Part shown: positions 6,794 through 15,082 of the stretch, one piece after another
Position numbering within the stretch: position 1 is the first letter of the stretch
Layout of the letters: each line of letters opens with the position of its first letter
NCBI RefSeq assembly: GCF_012911565.1
Contig: NZ_JAAMPU010000108.1
Location: 494,145-558,144 of the forward strand
Length of the DNA stretch: 64,000 bases
Source of the DNA: Flavobacterium silvaticum
GTDB lineage: Bacteria > Bacteroidota > Bacteroidia > Flavobacteriales > Flavobacteriaceae
Direction: 5' to 3'
Translations under genes and position numbers: made by a program
Notes under the pieces: generated by a model
The model's input: only the letters and a program-made list of their open reading frames with translations
Told to the model about the DNA's origin: nothing
The model's database searches: none

Positions 6794-9643
6794 ATGAAGA
6801 CAGACGCTTTTGCCTTACGCCACATTGGACCTCGCGAACAAGACGTTACCCATATGCTCAAAACTATCGGCGTGGATTCGATGGAACAGCTTATCTACGA
6901 AACATTGCCTGATGATATAAGGCTGAAAGCAGAACTCGACCTCGAACCTGCACTCACCGAATACGAATACCTGAACCACATTCGCGCGCTCGGGAACAAG
7001 AACAAAGTCTTTACATCATACATTGGACTCGGCTATCACCCGAACATTGTTCCGGCTGCCATCCAAAGGAACATTTTTGAAAATCCGGGCTGGTACACGG
7101 CTTATACACCATATCAGGCTGAGATTGCCCAAGGCCGACTCGAAGCATTATTAAATTTCCAGACTACAGTAATTGAACTTACCGGAATGGAAATCGCCAA
7201 TGCATCCTTACTTGACGAAGGTACAGCCGCCGCCGAAGCCATGTCGCTGCTTTTCGATGTGCGTTCGCGCGACCAGAAAAAGAACAACGTAAATAAATTC
7301 TTCGTTTCTGAAGAAATTTTGCCGCAAACATTAGCGATTCTTGAGACACGTGCCACTCCAATCGGGATAGAATTGGTTACCGGAAATCACGAATCGTTTG
7401 AAATGACCCCGGAATATTTTGGGGCGATGCTTCAATACCCGGGTAAATATGGGGAAGTTTTCGACTACGCCGGATTCATCTCAAAAGCCAAACAGCACGA
7501 GATAAAAGTTGCCGTAGCTGCCGACATTTTAAGCCTTGTCAAACTGACGCCTCCGGGTGAAATGGGTGCCGACGTAGTCGTCGGAACTACCCAACGTTTC
7601 GGAATCCCAATGGGTTACGGCGGGCCTCATGCCGGTTTCTTCGCTACGAAAGAAGAATACAAGAGAAGCATGCCTGGAAGAATCATTGGCGTTACCGTAG
7701 ATGTCAACGGAAACCGAGCGCTTCGTATGGCTTTGCAGACACGCGAGCAACACATCAAACGCGAAAAAGCGACTTCGAACATTTGTACCGCTCAGGTTTT
7801 ATTGGCCGTCATGGCAGGAATGTATGCCGTATATCACGGGCCGAAAGGTTTGGGTTATATTGCAGATAAAGTCCATGCTTCTGCCGTTACGGCTGCGAAT
7901 GCACTTAATAAAATCGGGGTGTATCAGACGAATTCGAATTTCTTTGATACGATCGTGGTCAAGGCCGATACATCAAAAGTCCGTCCGATTGCGGAATCGA
8001 AAGAAATCAACTTTAATTATATCGATGCCGAAACCATCAGTATTTCATTCAACGAAACGACATCTGTCAATGATTTGAATGCAATCCTTGCTGTTTTTGC
8101 CGAAGCCGTCGGAAAATCTGCCGATAAAATAAATGCACTTTCTTCAGACATACATTATCCTAAAAACCTCGAACGCACATCGGATTTCCTCAATTACGAT
8201 GTGTTCAATAAATACCATAGCGAAACGGCTTTGATGCGCTATATCAAAATGCTCGAACGCAAAGACCTGGCATTGAACCATTCGATGATTTCGCTCGGTT
8301 CGTGTACCATGAAGCTTAATGCGGCCGCTGAAATGCTTCCACTTTCCATGGCCAACTGGAACAATATTCACCCTTTTGCCCCACTCGATCAGGTTGAAGG
8401 CTATACGACCATGCTCAAAAAACTGGAGCAACAACTCAATGTCATCACCGGTTTTGCCGGTACTTCTTTGCAACCGAATTCAGGTGCTCAAGGCGAATAT
8501 GCAGGCTTAATGGCGATTCGCGCGTATCATATTTCACAAGGTAACGGACATAGAAATGTGTGTCTGATTCCGGCATCGGCTCACGGAACGAACCCTGCGT
8601 CTGCGGCACTTGCCGGAATGCACATCGTAGTCACCAAAACCCTCGAAAACGGAAATATCGATGTTGAGGATTTAAGAGCAAAAGCCATCGAACACAAGGA
8701 CGACTTGTCTTGCTTGATGGTTACTTATCCGTCGACTCACGGTGTATACGAAGCCACCATCATCGAAGTCACCAAACTGATCCACGAAAACGGCGGACAA
8801 GTTTACATGGACGGTGCGAATATGAACGCCCAGGTCGGATTGACGAATCCTGCTACAATCGGAGCTGACGTGTGTCACCTGAACCTGCACAAAACTTTCG
8901 CGATTCCTCACGGCGGCGGCGGCCCCGGAGTTGGCCCGATTTGCGTTGCCGGACATTTGGTTCCATTCTTACCATCGAACCCTATTATCCCGACAGCTTC
9001 CACAAATGATGTGGCCGGAATCTCATCTGCACCTTACGGATCAGCTTTGGTTTGCCTGATTTCGTATGCTTATATTACGATGCTTGGAGCTGAAGGGCTT
9101 CGTTCGTCTACCGAAAATGCCATCCTCAACGCCAACTATATCAAGGAAAGACTGGCAGGTCATTTCGATACGCTTTACACCGGTGAAATGGGCCGTGCAG
9201 CTCACGAAATGATTTTGGAATGCCGTCCGTTCAAGGAAAATGGAATCGAAGTAACCGATATTGCCAAACGCCTTATGGATTACGGTTTCCACGCTCCTAC
9301 CGTTTCTTTTCCGGTAGCCGGAACACTGATGGTTGAACCGACCGAAAGCGAAAACCTCGAAGAACTCGATCGTTTTTGCGATGCGATGATTTCAATCAGA
9401 AAAGAAATCGACGAAGCATCTGCCGACAATAAGAACAACGTGCTCAAAAATGCGCCTCACACGTTGGCCATGCTGACTTCAGATGACTGGAACATGCCGT
9501 ATTCGCGTGAAAAAGCGGCTTATCCGCTGGAGTATATTTCAGAGAATAAATTCTGGCCATCCGTTCGTCGTGTAGATGATGCGTATGGAGACCGGAACCT
9601 GGTTTGTTCCTGCGCACCAATCGAAGCGTATATGGAATCTTGA
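6794..9643 (+). CDS. gcvP: Glycine dehydrogenase (decarboxylating), P-protein of the glycine cleavage system
   Basis: 949 residues, the full length of the fused bacterial P-protein. The N-terminal half begins FALRHIGPREQDVTHML and the C-terminal half carries the PLP site LNLHKTFAIPHGGGGPGVGP (Lys at about residue 699). The enzyme decarboxylates glycine and passes the aminomethyl group to the lipoyl arm of GcvH, feeding one-carbon units to tetrahydrofolate. GcvH, GcvT and the L-protein are not in this window, so the gene stands alone, as in other Flavobacteria. A -7 promoter element lies at 6752-6759 and a terminator at 9652-9677. Confidence 0.98.
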   Translation: MKTDAFALRHIGPREQDVTHMLKTIGVDSMEQLIYETLPDDIRLKAELDLEPALTEYEYLNHIRALGNKNKVFTSYIGLGYHPNIVPAAIQRNIFENPGWYTAYTPYQAEIAQGRLEALLNFQTTVIELTGMEIANASLLDEGTAAAEAMSLLFDVRSRDQKKNNVNKFFVSEEILPQTLAILETRATPIGIELVTGNHESFEMTPEYFGAMLQYPGKYGEVFDYAGFISKAKQHEIKVAVAADILSLVKLTPPGEMGADVVVGTTQRFGIPMGYGGPHAGFFATKEEYKRSMPGRIIGVTVDVNGNRALRMALQTREQHIKREKATSNICTAQVLLAVMAGMYAVYHGPKGLGYIADKVHASAVTAANALNKIGVYQTNSNFFDTIVVKADTSKVRPIAESKEINFNYIDAETISISFNETTSVNDLNAILAVFAEAVGKSADKINALSSDIHYPKNLERTSDFLNYDVFNKYHSETALMRYIKMLERKDLALNHSMISLGSCTMKLNAAAEMLPLSMANWNNIHPFAPLDQVEGYTTMLKKLEQQLNVITGFAGTSLQPNSGAQGEYAGLMAIRAYHISQGNGHRNVCLIPASAHGTNPASAALAGMHIVVTKTLENGNIDVEDLRAKAIEHKDDLSCLMVTYPSTHGVYEATIIEVTKLIHENGGQVYMDGANMNAQVGLTNPATIGADVCHLNLHKTFAIPHGGGGPGVGPICVAGHLVPFLPSNPIIPTASTNDVAGISSAPYGSALVCLISYAYITMLGAEGLRSSTENAILNANYIKERLAGHFDTLYTGEMGRAAHEMILECRPFKENGIEVTDIAKRLMDYGFHAPTVSFPVAGTLMVEPTESENLEELDRFCDAMISIRKEIDEASADNKNNVLKNAPHTLAMLTSDDWNMPYSREKAAYPLEYISENKFWPSVRRVDDAYGDRNLVCSCAPIEAYMES

Positions 9644-9651
9644 TAATTTAT

Positions 9652-9677
9652 CCCGGTCAATTGGCCGGGATTTTTTT
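9652..9677 (+). terminator. Terminator of gcvP, directly against the globin start codon
   Basis: The GC-rich arms CCCGG/CCGGG (9652-9656 and 9665-9669) form a stem that can extend towards the centre, followed by seven T at 9671-9677. The ATG of the globin gene begins at 9678, so the T run is its only leader. Confidence 0.75.
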
Positions 9678-10061
9678 ATGACCGACATCAGGAACACGGA
9701 CGACCTTAGAATTTTATTCGGCAATTTCTACAAGGAACTGCTTCTCGATGCTGAGATGCATCACATTTTCATAGCTATCGCCAAACTCGATATCGATAAA
9801 CATCTGCCAATTATTGTTTCATTCTGGGAACAGGTAATTTTTGGCAGCGGGAATTACAAAACGAATGTGCTGGAAATTCATCGTCACCTCCACAATGCAA
9901 TCCGTTTGGAGCAACATCACTTCAAAATATGGTTGGACACGCTTTTTAAGGTAATTGACCTACATTATTCGGGCGAAAATTCCGAAAAAATAAAGACGCG
10001 GGCGCTATCGATTTCGCAAGTCATGCAATTGAAACTCGATAATTTTTTAACCCAAAATTAA
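9678..10061 (+). CDS. Group III truncated haemoglobin
   Basis: 127 residues. The length, the opening IRNTDDLRILFGNFYKELL, and PIIVSFWEQVIFGSGNYKTN followed by a His-rich helix (LEIHRHLHNAIRLEQHHF) fit the group III (P) truncated globins, haem proteins linked to oxygen, NO or peroxide chemistry. The frame stays open upstream into gcvP, but residues encoded before 9678 do not look globin-like, so ATG 9678 is chosen. This start directly follows the T run of the gcvP terminator, so expression must come from read-through or from a promoter inside the gcvP end; none with TAnnTTTG was found. Confidence 0.88.
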   Translation: MTDIRNTDDLRILFGNFYKELLLDAEMHHIFIAIAKLDIDKHLPIIVSFWEQVIFGSGNYKTNVLEIHRHLHNAIRLEQHHFKIWLDTLFKVIDLHYSGENSEKIKTRALSISQVMQLKLDNFLTQN

Positions 10062-10144
10062 GAATCCGTAAATTCAGAAGTAAAAAAATCAGATATTCGT
10101 AAAAATACTATGCACGCATATATTATCCGGCTTTTGGGCGTTAT

Positions 10145-10152
10145 TATATTTA
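10145..10152 (+). promoter_or_regulatory. Probable -7 element of the KAS III-like gene
   Basis: TATATTTA matches TAnnTTTG at seven of eight positions, 32 bases before the ATG at 10185. Confidence 0.4.
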
Positions 10153-10184
10153 CCTTAGATGCAATTTACCAGTAATACTACCGA

Positions 10185-11243
10185 ATGAATATCAGGATTA
10201 TCGGCTCCGGAAGCTACGTACCCGGAGTGACAATGAAAAACGCCGACTTCAGTAACCATGCTTTTTTAAACGAGGACGGAACTCCGCTTGGAGTAGCCGG
10301 TGAAACCGTAATCCGCAAATTCAAAGATATTACCGGAATTGAGGAAAGACGCTATGTGGAAGACGATTTGCTTACCAGCGACATTGCCTATTTTGCCGCC
10401 GAAAAAGCCATCGAAGACGCCGGAATCGACCGCGAAACCATCGACTATATCATTCTTGCCCATAATTTCGGGAACGTAAAAGCAGGCGCCATCCAATCTG
10501 ACATCCTGCCTAGCCTTGCTACCCGTGTCAAGAATAGCCTGAGGATCCAAAACCCGGGTTGTGTGGCCTACGATATCCTTTTTGGTTGTCCGGGCTGGAT
10601 CGAAGGTATGCTGCAGGCCAACGCCTTCATCAAATCCGGCATGGCAAAACGCTGTCTGGTCATCGGGGCAGAAACGCTTTCAAGGGTTGTCGACGTACAC
10701 GATCGCGATTCCATGATTTACAGTGACGGAGCCGGAGCCACAATCGTGGAAGCCAATGGCGACGACCACGGATTGCTATCACACGAAAGTGCAAGTTATA
10801 CGTACGACGAAGCCTATTATTTATTCTTCGGAAATTCAAATAACAAAGAACTCGATCCAGATGTACGCTACATCAAAATGCACGGCCGAAAGATTTATGA
10901 ATTCGCCCTGAGCAAAGTTCCGGCAGCCATGAAAAGCTGTCTCGATAAAAGCGGCATCGACATCAAGGACGTCAAAAAAATCCTTATCCATCAGGCCAAC
11001 GAAAAAATGGACGAAGCCATCATCCATCGCTTCTATAAATTATACGATCAGGAACCACCAGGACTTACCATGCCCATGAGCATCCACAAACTCGGGAATT
11101 CAAGCGTCGCCACAGTTCCTACACTTTACGATTTGCTCGTAAAAGGAAAAGTTCCGAACCACGAAATTAGTCCGGGCGATGTACTTATATTTGCGTCAGT
11201 CGGCGCGGGCATGAACATCAACGCTTTCGTCTACAGATATTGA
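10185..11243 (+). CDS. 3-oxoacyl-ACP synthase III (FabH/KAS III) family enzyme
   Basis: 352 residues with the thiolase fold and all three catalytic residues: Cys in DILFGCPGWIEG (about residue 134), His in ILIHQANEKMDEAI (about 268) and Asn in HKLGNSSVATVP (about 305). KAS III enzymes condense acyl-CoA with malonyl-ACP to begin fatty acid synthesis; Flavobacteria carry several paralogues, some serving aryl polyene, flexirubin or other secondary products. No fab or plsX genes flank this one, so a housekeeping role is not supported by context. A dispersed hairpin repeat follows at 11262-11395. Confidence 0.9.
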   Translation: MNIRIIGSGSYVPGVTMKNADFSNHAFLNEDGTPLGVAGETVIRKFKDITGIEERRYVEDDLLTSDIAYFAAEKAIEDAGIDRETIDYIILAHNFGNVKAGAIQSDILPSLATRVKNSLRIQNPGCVAYDILFGCPGWIEGMLQANAFIKSGMAKRCLVIGAETLSRVVDVHDRDSMIYSDGAGATIVEANGDDHGLLSHESASYTYDEAYYLFFGNSNNKELDPDVRYIKMHGRKIYEFALSKVPAAMKSCLDKSGIDIKDVKKILIHQANEKMDEAIIHRFYKLYDQEPPGLTMPMSIHKLGNSSVATVPTLYDLLVKGKVPNHEISPGDVLIFASVGAGMNINAFVYRY

Positions 11244-11261
11244 TTTTTAATTTGGAGCCAA

Positions 11262-11395
11262 TCCGGCTGTTTGCTGCAACTCCTCACAATTCCGCCAGGT
11301 TTTTAAAAGTTATGTCATGGCTTCCGTTGGTCGCCCCACATAACTAAAAAAACCAAGTCGTAATTGCTGCGGGGTTTTCGCTTCCATCCGGGCTA
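11262..11395. repeat. Dispersed hairpin repeat element, copy A
   Basis: The 162-base gap between the KAS III gene and the methyltransferase is mostly filled by one structured element. Its centre is a hairpin with arms GTTATGT (11309-11315) and ACATAAC (11338-11344) around a loop containing TGGCTTCCGTTGGTCGCCCC (11318-11337). That loop sequence recurs with 19 of 20 bases at 63397-63416, and the flanks (TTTTCGCTTCCATCC, GCTGCGGGG) also correspond. It looks like the multi-copy intergenic elements common in Flavobacterium genomes. It may also end the KAS III transcript, though no classical T run is present. Confidence 0.65.
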
Positions 11396-11405
11396 ATCAC
11401 GATAC

Positions 11406-11927
11406 ATGTACGAAAATGTCTATCCAGACAAGCGCTTTCGCCTCACGCTGGAATTCCTCAAAAAACACACTTCCGGAACCGAGAAAATCCTTGACCTTGG
11501 TGTAGAAAATCCGTTTTCCACCATCATGAAAAAAGAAGGTTTCGACGTCCGCAACACGACTGGCGAAGACCTCGATTTCGATCAATCCGAACTGGAAAAA
11601 GCGGGTTATGATGTAGTCACGGCATTTGAAATATTCGAACACCTGCTCAATCCGTTCACGGTACTTCAGCATATAAAATCGGACAAAATCTTTATCTCGA
11701 TTCCAATGCGGCTGTGGTTTTCACCGGCCTATCGTAGCAAAACCGACATATGGGACCGTCATTACCACGAATTCGAAGACTGGCAACTCGACTGGCTGTT
11801 GGAAAAAACCGGATGGAAAATCGTCGACAGCCAAAAATGGACGAATCCGGTCAAGAGTTTCGGCCTGCGTCCGTTGCTGCGAAAATTCACCAACAGATAC
11901 TATATCATCTATGCCGAAAGAATCTAA
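11406..11927 (+). CDS. SAM-dependent methyltransferase-like protein
   Basis: 173 residues. The glycine-poor motif I region KILDLGVENPFSTIMKKEGF and the following acidic turn plus VVTAFEIFEHLLNPF (the common D/E-H motif after strand 4) indicate a class I methyltransferase fold, somewhat shorter than usual. The substrate is unknown. It converges with a GNAT-family gene and overlaps its stop by four bases; the adjoining deacetylase and glycosyltransferase suggest surface polysaccharide modification. Start ATG 11406 is near the repeat element; no promoter was found. Confidence 0.72.
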   Translation: MYENVYPDKRFRLTLEFLKKHTSGTEKILDLGVENPFSTIMKKEGFDVRNTTGEDLDFDQSELEKAGYDVVTAFEIFEHLLNPFTVLQHIKSDKIFISIPMRLWFSPAYRSKTDIWDRHYHEFEDWQLDWLLEKTGWKIVDSQKWTNPVKSFGLRPLLRKFTNRYYIIYAERI

Positions 11928-13033
11928 GCGAAACTACAGTCACCATCGCCGAAATTCATATATGTATCCGAAAAATCCGTCTTCCCGAACGATTTTGAGA
12001 TGATCGAATCCTTGACTTTTTTGGTTCGGTACAGGAATACGAATGACTTTTTGAATTCGGCCACCATGGGTTCATCATAGGTAATGATCTCGCGCACTCC
12101 GGTTTCAATGGCATGCAGTTTTACGATGTCTGCGATAATTGCGGCATCTTTCTTTTCATAATAGGCGAACAACAATTTGCTCACTTTGGCCCGTTTCTGC
12201 AACACGACAAAACCAATGCACTTTCCGGCCTTCACAACTTTCATCATATAAATGGCAAAGCTGCTGTCGTACATGGAAAATTCGTAATCGCGTGCATTCG
12301 TCAAATACAGCAACGGTGCTTCCTGAACCCACGGATAGGCTTTCATCCAGGCAAAGAAATCGGCTGTCTTTTGAGACAGATGATGCTGCCCGAGTGCCTT
12401 TACCAATTGCATGCATTCTGAATCCGGAGCCGACAGATATTCGATTTTTATGGACGACAACTTATTTTTTAAAACTGCTTTCTGGAAATACAACCTCGGC
12501 TCTACAAACAGATTGATGACAAAATCCTTGAATCTCCACAATCTTTTGAGTTTCGAAGCCCACGGAAAAAGTGCCGGCATCACAAAAACAAGATTGCTCC
12601 TGAGAACAGCCTTGATTCCACGATTTTGCTTTAAATCTGTGAAGTAACCGGACTTATCATAGACACGTTTGGCACTTGGCGTAAACTGGGAAATCCCGAT
12701 TTTGCCGTCCAACGTTTCATACATCGTATTGAGGATTTCGCGCCCGATTCCGCTGCCCTTGGTTTTCGGGTGCACCCACCAGGTCGAAAGCCACCCGATT
12801 TTTTGATGGTTTCCGTCAAGGGTCACATAATCTGTGAACACACCCATGTAACCTAAAAGTTCGTCGTTTTGATAACCCAAAAGCAATACAATGTCGTCAT
12901 CGGCGCAATTGGGATTGTGGTAATGCGCCAATAAACGATGACGGCTCACCGACAGGAATTCATTGTCCCAAACAGCTTTTTCATTCAGGATTTCCGGTAT
13001 TTCGCGGCGATAGACTTTACGGATTCGGATCAT
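11924..13033 (-). CDS. GNAT family N-acetyltransferase
   Basis: 369 residues. The N-terminal third is a GNAT domain with the acetyl-CoA loop in WVHPKTKGSGIGREILNTMY and the later SAKRVYDKSGYF segment. The rest (about residues 140-369) shows no domain I recognise but may be a second divergent acetyltransferase fold, as in two-domain sugar or lipid acyltransferases. It overlaps the deacetylase gene upstream by four bases (ATGA), so the two are translationally coupled and probably act on the same substrate, likely a surface glycan. Confidence 0.8.
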   Translation of the reverse strand: MIRIRKVYRREIPEILNEKAVWDNEFLSVSRHRLLAHYHNPNCADDDIVLLLGYQNDELLGYMGVFTDYVTLDGNHQKIGWLSTWWVHPKTKGSGIGREILNTMYETLDGKIGISQFTPSAKRVYDKSGYFTDLKQNRGIKAVLRSNLVFVMPALFPWASKLKRLWRFKDFVINLFVEPRLYFQKAVLKNKLSSIKIEYLSAPDSECMQLVKALGQHHLSQKTADFFAWMKAYPWVQEAPLLYLTNARDYEFSMYDSSFAIYMMKVVKAGKCIGFVVLQKRAKVSKLLFAYYEKKDAAIIADIVKLHAIETGVREIITYDEPMVAEFKKSFVFLYRTKKVKDSIISKSFGKTDFSDTYMNFGDGDCSFA

Positions 13034-14016
13034 TTACGACGGATTTTATAGTTTCCGGTTATTTTATTGAACACTTTGTAGAGGTTTTCCATCCCGATGA
13101 CTTTTTGTATCTCACGGCTTGGATCTTCTATGGAAAAACGCTGGATAATTCTTGGGCTTATGTCTTTTTTCAACCCCGAATTCCCGAATATCAGGATTTC
13201 GGGATCATAATCAAGCAAACTTTTTACAAGTTTTTCAGAAGCCGGTTTATCTGAAAACGGAAACGCAAAAATCGAATACGGAATCCCGAAATTACTTTTG
13301 ACCCATTCGATTGAATCGATAATCTGTTTTTTCTGTTCTTCAAGACTGAGCTGCTGCAACGGCGGATGTGACATGGTATGGCCGCCGAAATAGAATCCGT
13401 CGGCAATCATCTCCCTGATTTCATCTGTCGTTATGTAGGGCTTTTGATTTTTCAGAAATGCCGATATATCGACATCGGCGATCTTCAACGCCTGCGGCAA
13501 CAGTCCGCGTTTGGCATAAGGCAATTTGAGTATTTTGGTTCTGAAATCGGTTGCATCAGAAAATTTAAATTCCAGGATATCGGCGATTTGCCTGAGTAGA
13601 TCCGATGGGAATTTCCGTCTGTCCAGATCATCGAGCAACACACTGATTTCATGTTTGTAAAGCGCCTGATTGTTATCTACAAAATCCGGATTCAGAAAAA
13701 ACGCAGCCTTGATTCCTTTTTGTTTGAGTACCGGATAGACATGGGTGTAAATTTCTCGCAGCCCGTCATCAAAAGTCAGCAAAAAACCATTTTCAGGCGA
13801 TGTGTCATTTCCGAGGTCTTTCAATTCGAGTTGGTGGTAATTCGAGGTCAGGATTTCAAGATCTGAAAGAAAAACCGCATCTCCTTTGTAAGGATACAAC
13901 TGTGAAATGTGCGGAAGCTTTACATCTGTAATCAAATGATAATAAGGAAATACCGATTGCTTGCGAAAAGAACCGCGCGGTGCCATGCGATACAAAAAAT
14001 TCCTGACAAGACCCAT
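13030..14016 (-). CDS. Polysaccharide deacetylase family protein (NodB homology)
   Basis: 328 residues from ATG 14016. The first metal motif is LLTFDDGLREIY (Asp-Asp) and the second GGHTMSHP (His-x3-His), followed by IFAFPFSDK near the end, the NodB-type carbohydrate esterase 4 pattern. Such enzymes remove N- or O-acetyl groups from glycans such as chitin-like polymers, peptidoglycan or exopolysaccharide. No signal peptide is obvious, so it may act on an intracellular precursor. The frame opens with TTG at 14034, but that codon lies inside a terminator-like hairpin, so ATG 14016 is preferred. It is coupled to the GNAT gene downstream. Confidence 0.87.
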   Translation of the reverse strand: MGLVRNFLYRMAPRGSFRKQSVFPYYHLITDVKLPHISQLYPYKGDAVFLSDLEILTSNYHQLELKDLGNDTSPENGFLLTFDDGLREIYTHVYPVLKQKGIKAAFFLNPDFVDNNQALYKHEISVLLDDLDRRKFPSDLLRQIADILEFKFSDATDFRTKILKLPYAKRGLLPQALKIADVDISAFLKNQKPYITTDEIREMIADGFYFGGHTMSHPPLQQLSLEEQKKQIIDSIEWVKSNFGIPYSIFAFPFSDKPASEKLVKSLLDYDPEILIFGNSGLKKDISPRIIQRFSIEDPSREIQKVIGMENLYKVFNKITGNYKIRRK

Positions 14017-14020
14017 AATC

Positions 14021-14043
14021 AAAAACTCCGGCAATACCGGAGT
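14021..14043 (-). terminator. Terminator of the LamG gene in the leader of the deacetylase gene
   Basis: 7-bp arms ACTCCGG/CCGGAGT (14025-14031 and 14037-14043) are followed on the minus strand by TTTTTG. It lies 32 bases after the LamG gene stop and 4 bases before the deacetylase ATG. Confidence 0.75.
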
Positions 14044-14047
14044 CTTA

Positions 14048-14055
14048 CAAATATA
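14048..14055 (-). promoter_or_regulatory. Promoter -7 element of the deacetylase-GNAT unit
   Basis: The minus strand reads TATATTTG, a full match to TAnnTTTG. Transcription would start near 14044, so the mRNA would open directly with the terminator-like hairpin at 14025-14043. Confidence 0.6.
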
Positions 14056-14075
14056 CGATTAAGAAATAAAGGCTG

Positions 14076-15047
14076 TTATTTTTTGACAATCCTGCGGGTC
14101 ACTTCGTTTGTGCCATCTGTAAGCTGGATCATGTAAATTCCGGTCGCCAAAGAAGAAACGTCCAACTTTTCACCAACGATGTTTCCGGACATCGTTATGC
14201 TTCCGAAGGCATTATACACTTTATAGCTCACAGATGAAGCCGCATTAGTCCAGCGTACATTAAGCTTGTCCGATGCAGGATTCGGATAAATTGCCACTAC
14301 AGGGTCATTGTTTTGCTTAACAGATAGCGCATCGTCATATAAAGCATCTACATCTGACTGTACAAAGGTTCTTGCAAAATAGGAAACATTATCCAAAGCA
14401 CCTTCGAAATAATCGGCTGGCCCATCCATATTGCGATCGTGACGGCCCAGGCAACCCGGATTCAACGAATAGACTAAATCACCTCCGTATCCAGCATAAT
14501 ATCCGCCAAGATCGACACGGTCAAACCAGATGCGCATTTCGGTAGCCGAAGTTACGCTGACGCACACGTGGTGCCATTCACCAACCTGTACGCTGCTGTT
14601 GCTTACGAAGGTCTGTCGTGTCTCTTCTGTAAAATTATAGGTTCCGTTTCCAAAATTGACAGCATAATGGGCATCGGCACTTGTGGAATTCATCCAGACA
14701 CCGGCCGCGCGATTTTCTTCAAACGAAGTATTGAAAACCACTTGCTTCAAATAATCGGCGCTATCATAGCGAATCCAGAACGAGAAAGAAACGGGCAACG
14801 GTGTTTTTAAGGCATCTACATTAGGCAATTCCACATAGCTGTCGACTCCGTTGAAATAGGCAGCCGATTCCGGATTTCCGTAACGGTCATCTATGAATGT
14901 GACGTTGTATGGAGTTGCATTGAAACCTTGTCCGCTTACATCGTCCACGTTTCCGTTAAAGTCGTAAATTGCCAGCAGGTTGTTTGTCAACTGCGACATG
15001 GCAAGAAAAGGGAGCAACAAAATGAGTAAAAGGTAGTTATGCTTCAT
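14076..15047 (-). CDS. Secreted LamG-domain protein with T9SS sorting domain
   Basis: 323 residues from ATG 15047, which opens on a signal peptide (MKHNYLLLILLLPFLAMSQ). A concanavalin/laminin-G-like domain spans about residues 25-225 (NNLLAIYDFNGNVDDVSGQG at the start, ending ALDNVSYFARTFVQSDVDAL). The last 75 residues form a type A T9SS sorting domain (VVAIYPNPASDKLNVRW to the end). LamG domains bind carbohydrate or protein ligands; no catalytic motif is visible, so it may be a surface adhesin. It has its own promoter and terminator and is probably monocistronic. Confidence 0.88.
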   Translation of the reverse strand: MKHNYLLLILLLPFLAMSQLTNNLLAIYDFNGNVDDVSGQGFNATPYNVTFIDDRYGNPESAAYFNGVDSYVELPNVDALKTPLPVSFSFWIRYDSADYLKQVVFNTSFEENRAAGVWMNSTSADAHYAVNFGNGTYNFTEETRQTFVSNSSVQVGEWHHVCVSVTSATEMRIWFDRVDLGGYYAGYGGDLVYSLNPGCLGRHDRNMDGPADYFEGALDNVSYFARTFVQSDVDALYDDALSVKQNNDPVVAIYPNPASDKLNVRWTNAASSVSYKVYNAFGSITMSGNIVGEKLDVSSLATGIYMIQLTDGTNEVTRRIVKK

Positions 15048-15059
15048 TGTCTTTTTTTT

Positions 15060-15067
15060 CAAATATA
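15060..15067 (-). promoter_or_regulatory. Promoter -7 element of the LamG gene
   Basis: The minus strand reads TATATTTG; a TTTG that could act as -33 lies 22 bases upstream (15090-15093), overlapping the first codons of the divergent glycosyltransferase gene. Confidence 0.65.
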
Positions 15068-15082
15068 AAATTTTCCATCTGA

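Noticed and set aside
9576..9677. Upstream extension of the globin reading frame
   Set aside because: It overlaps gcvP and its terminator, and the extra 34 residues are not globin-like; ATG 9678 fits the family length.
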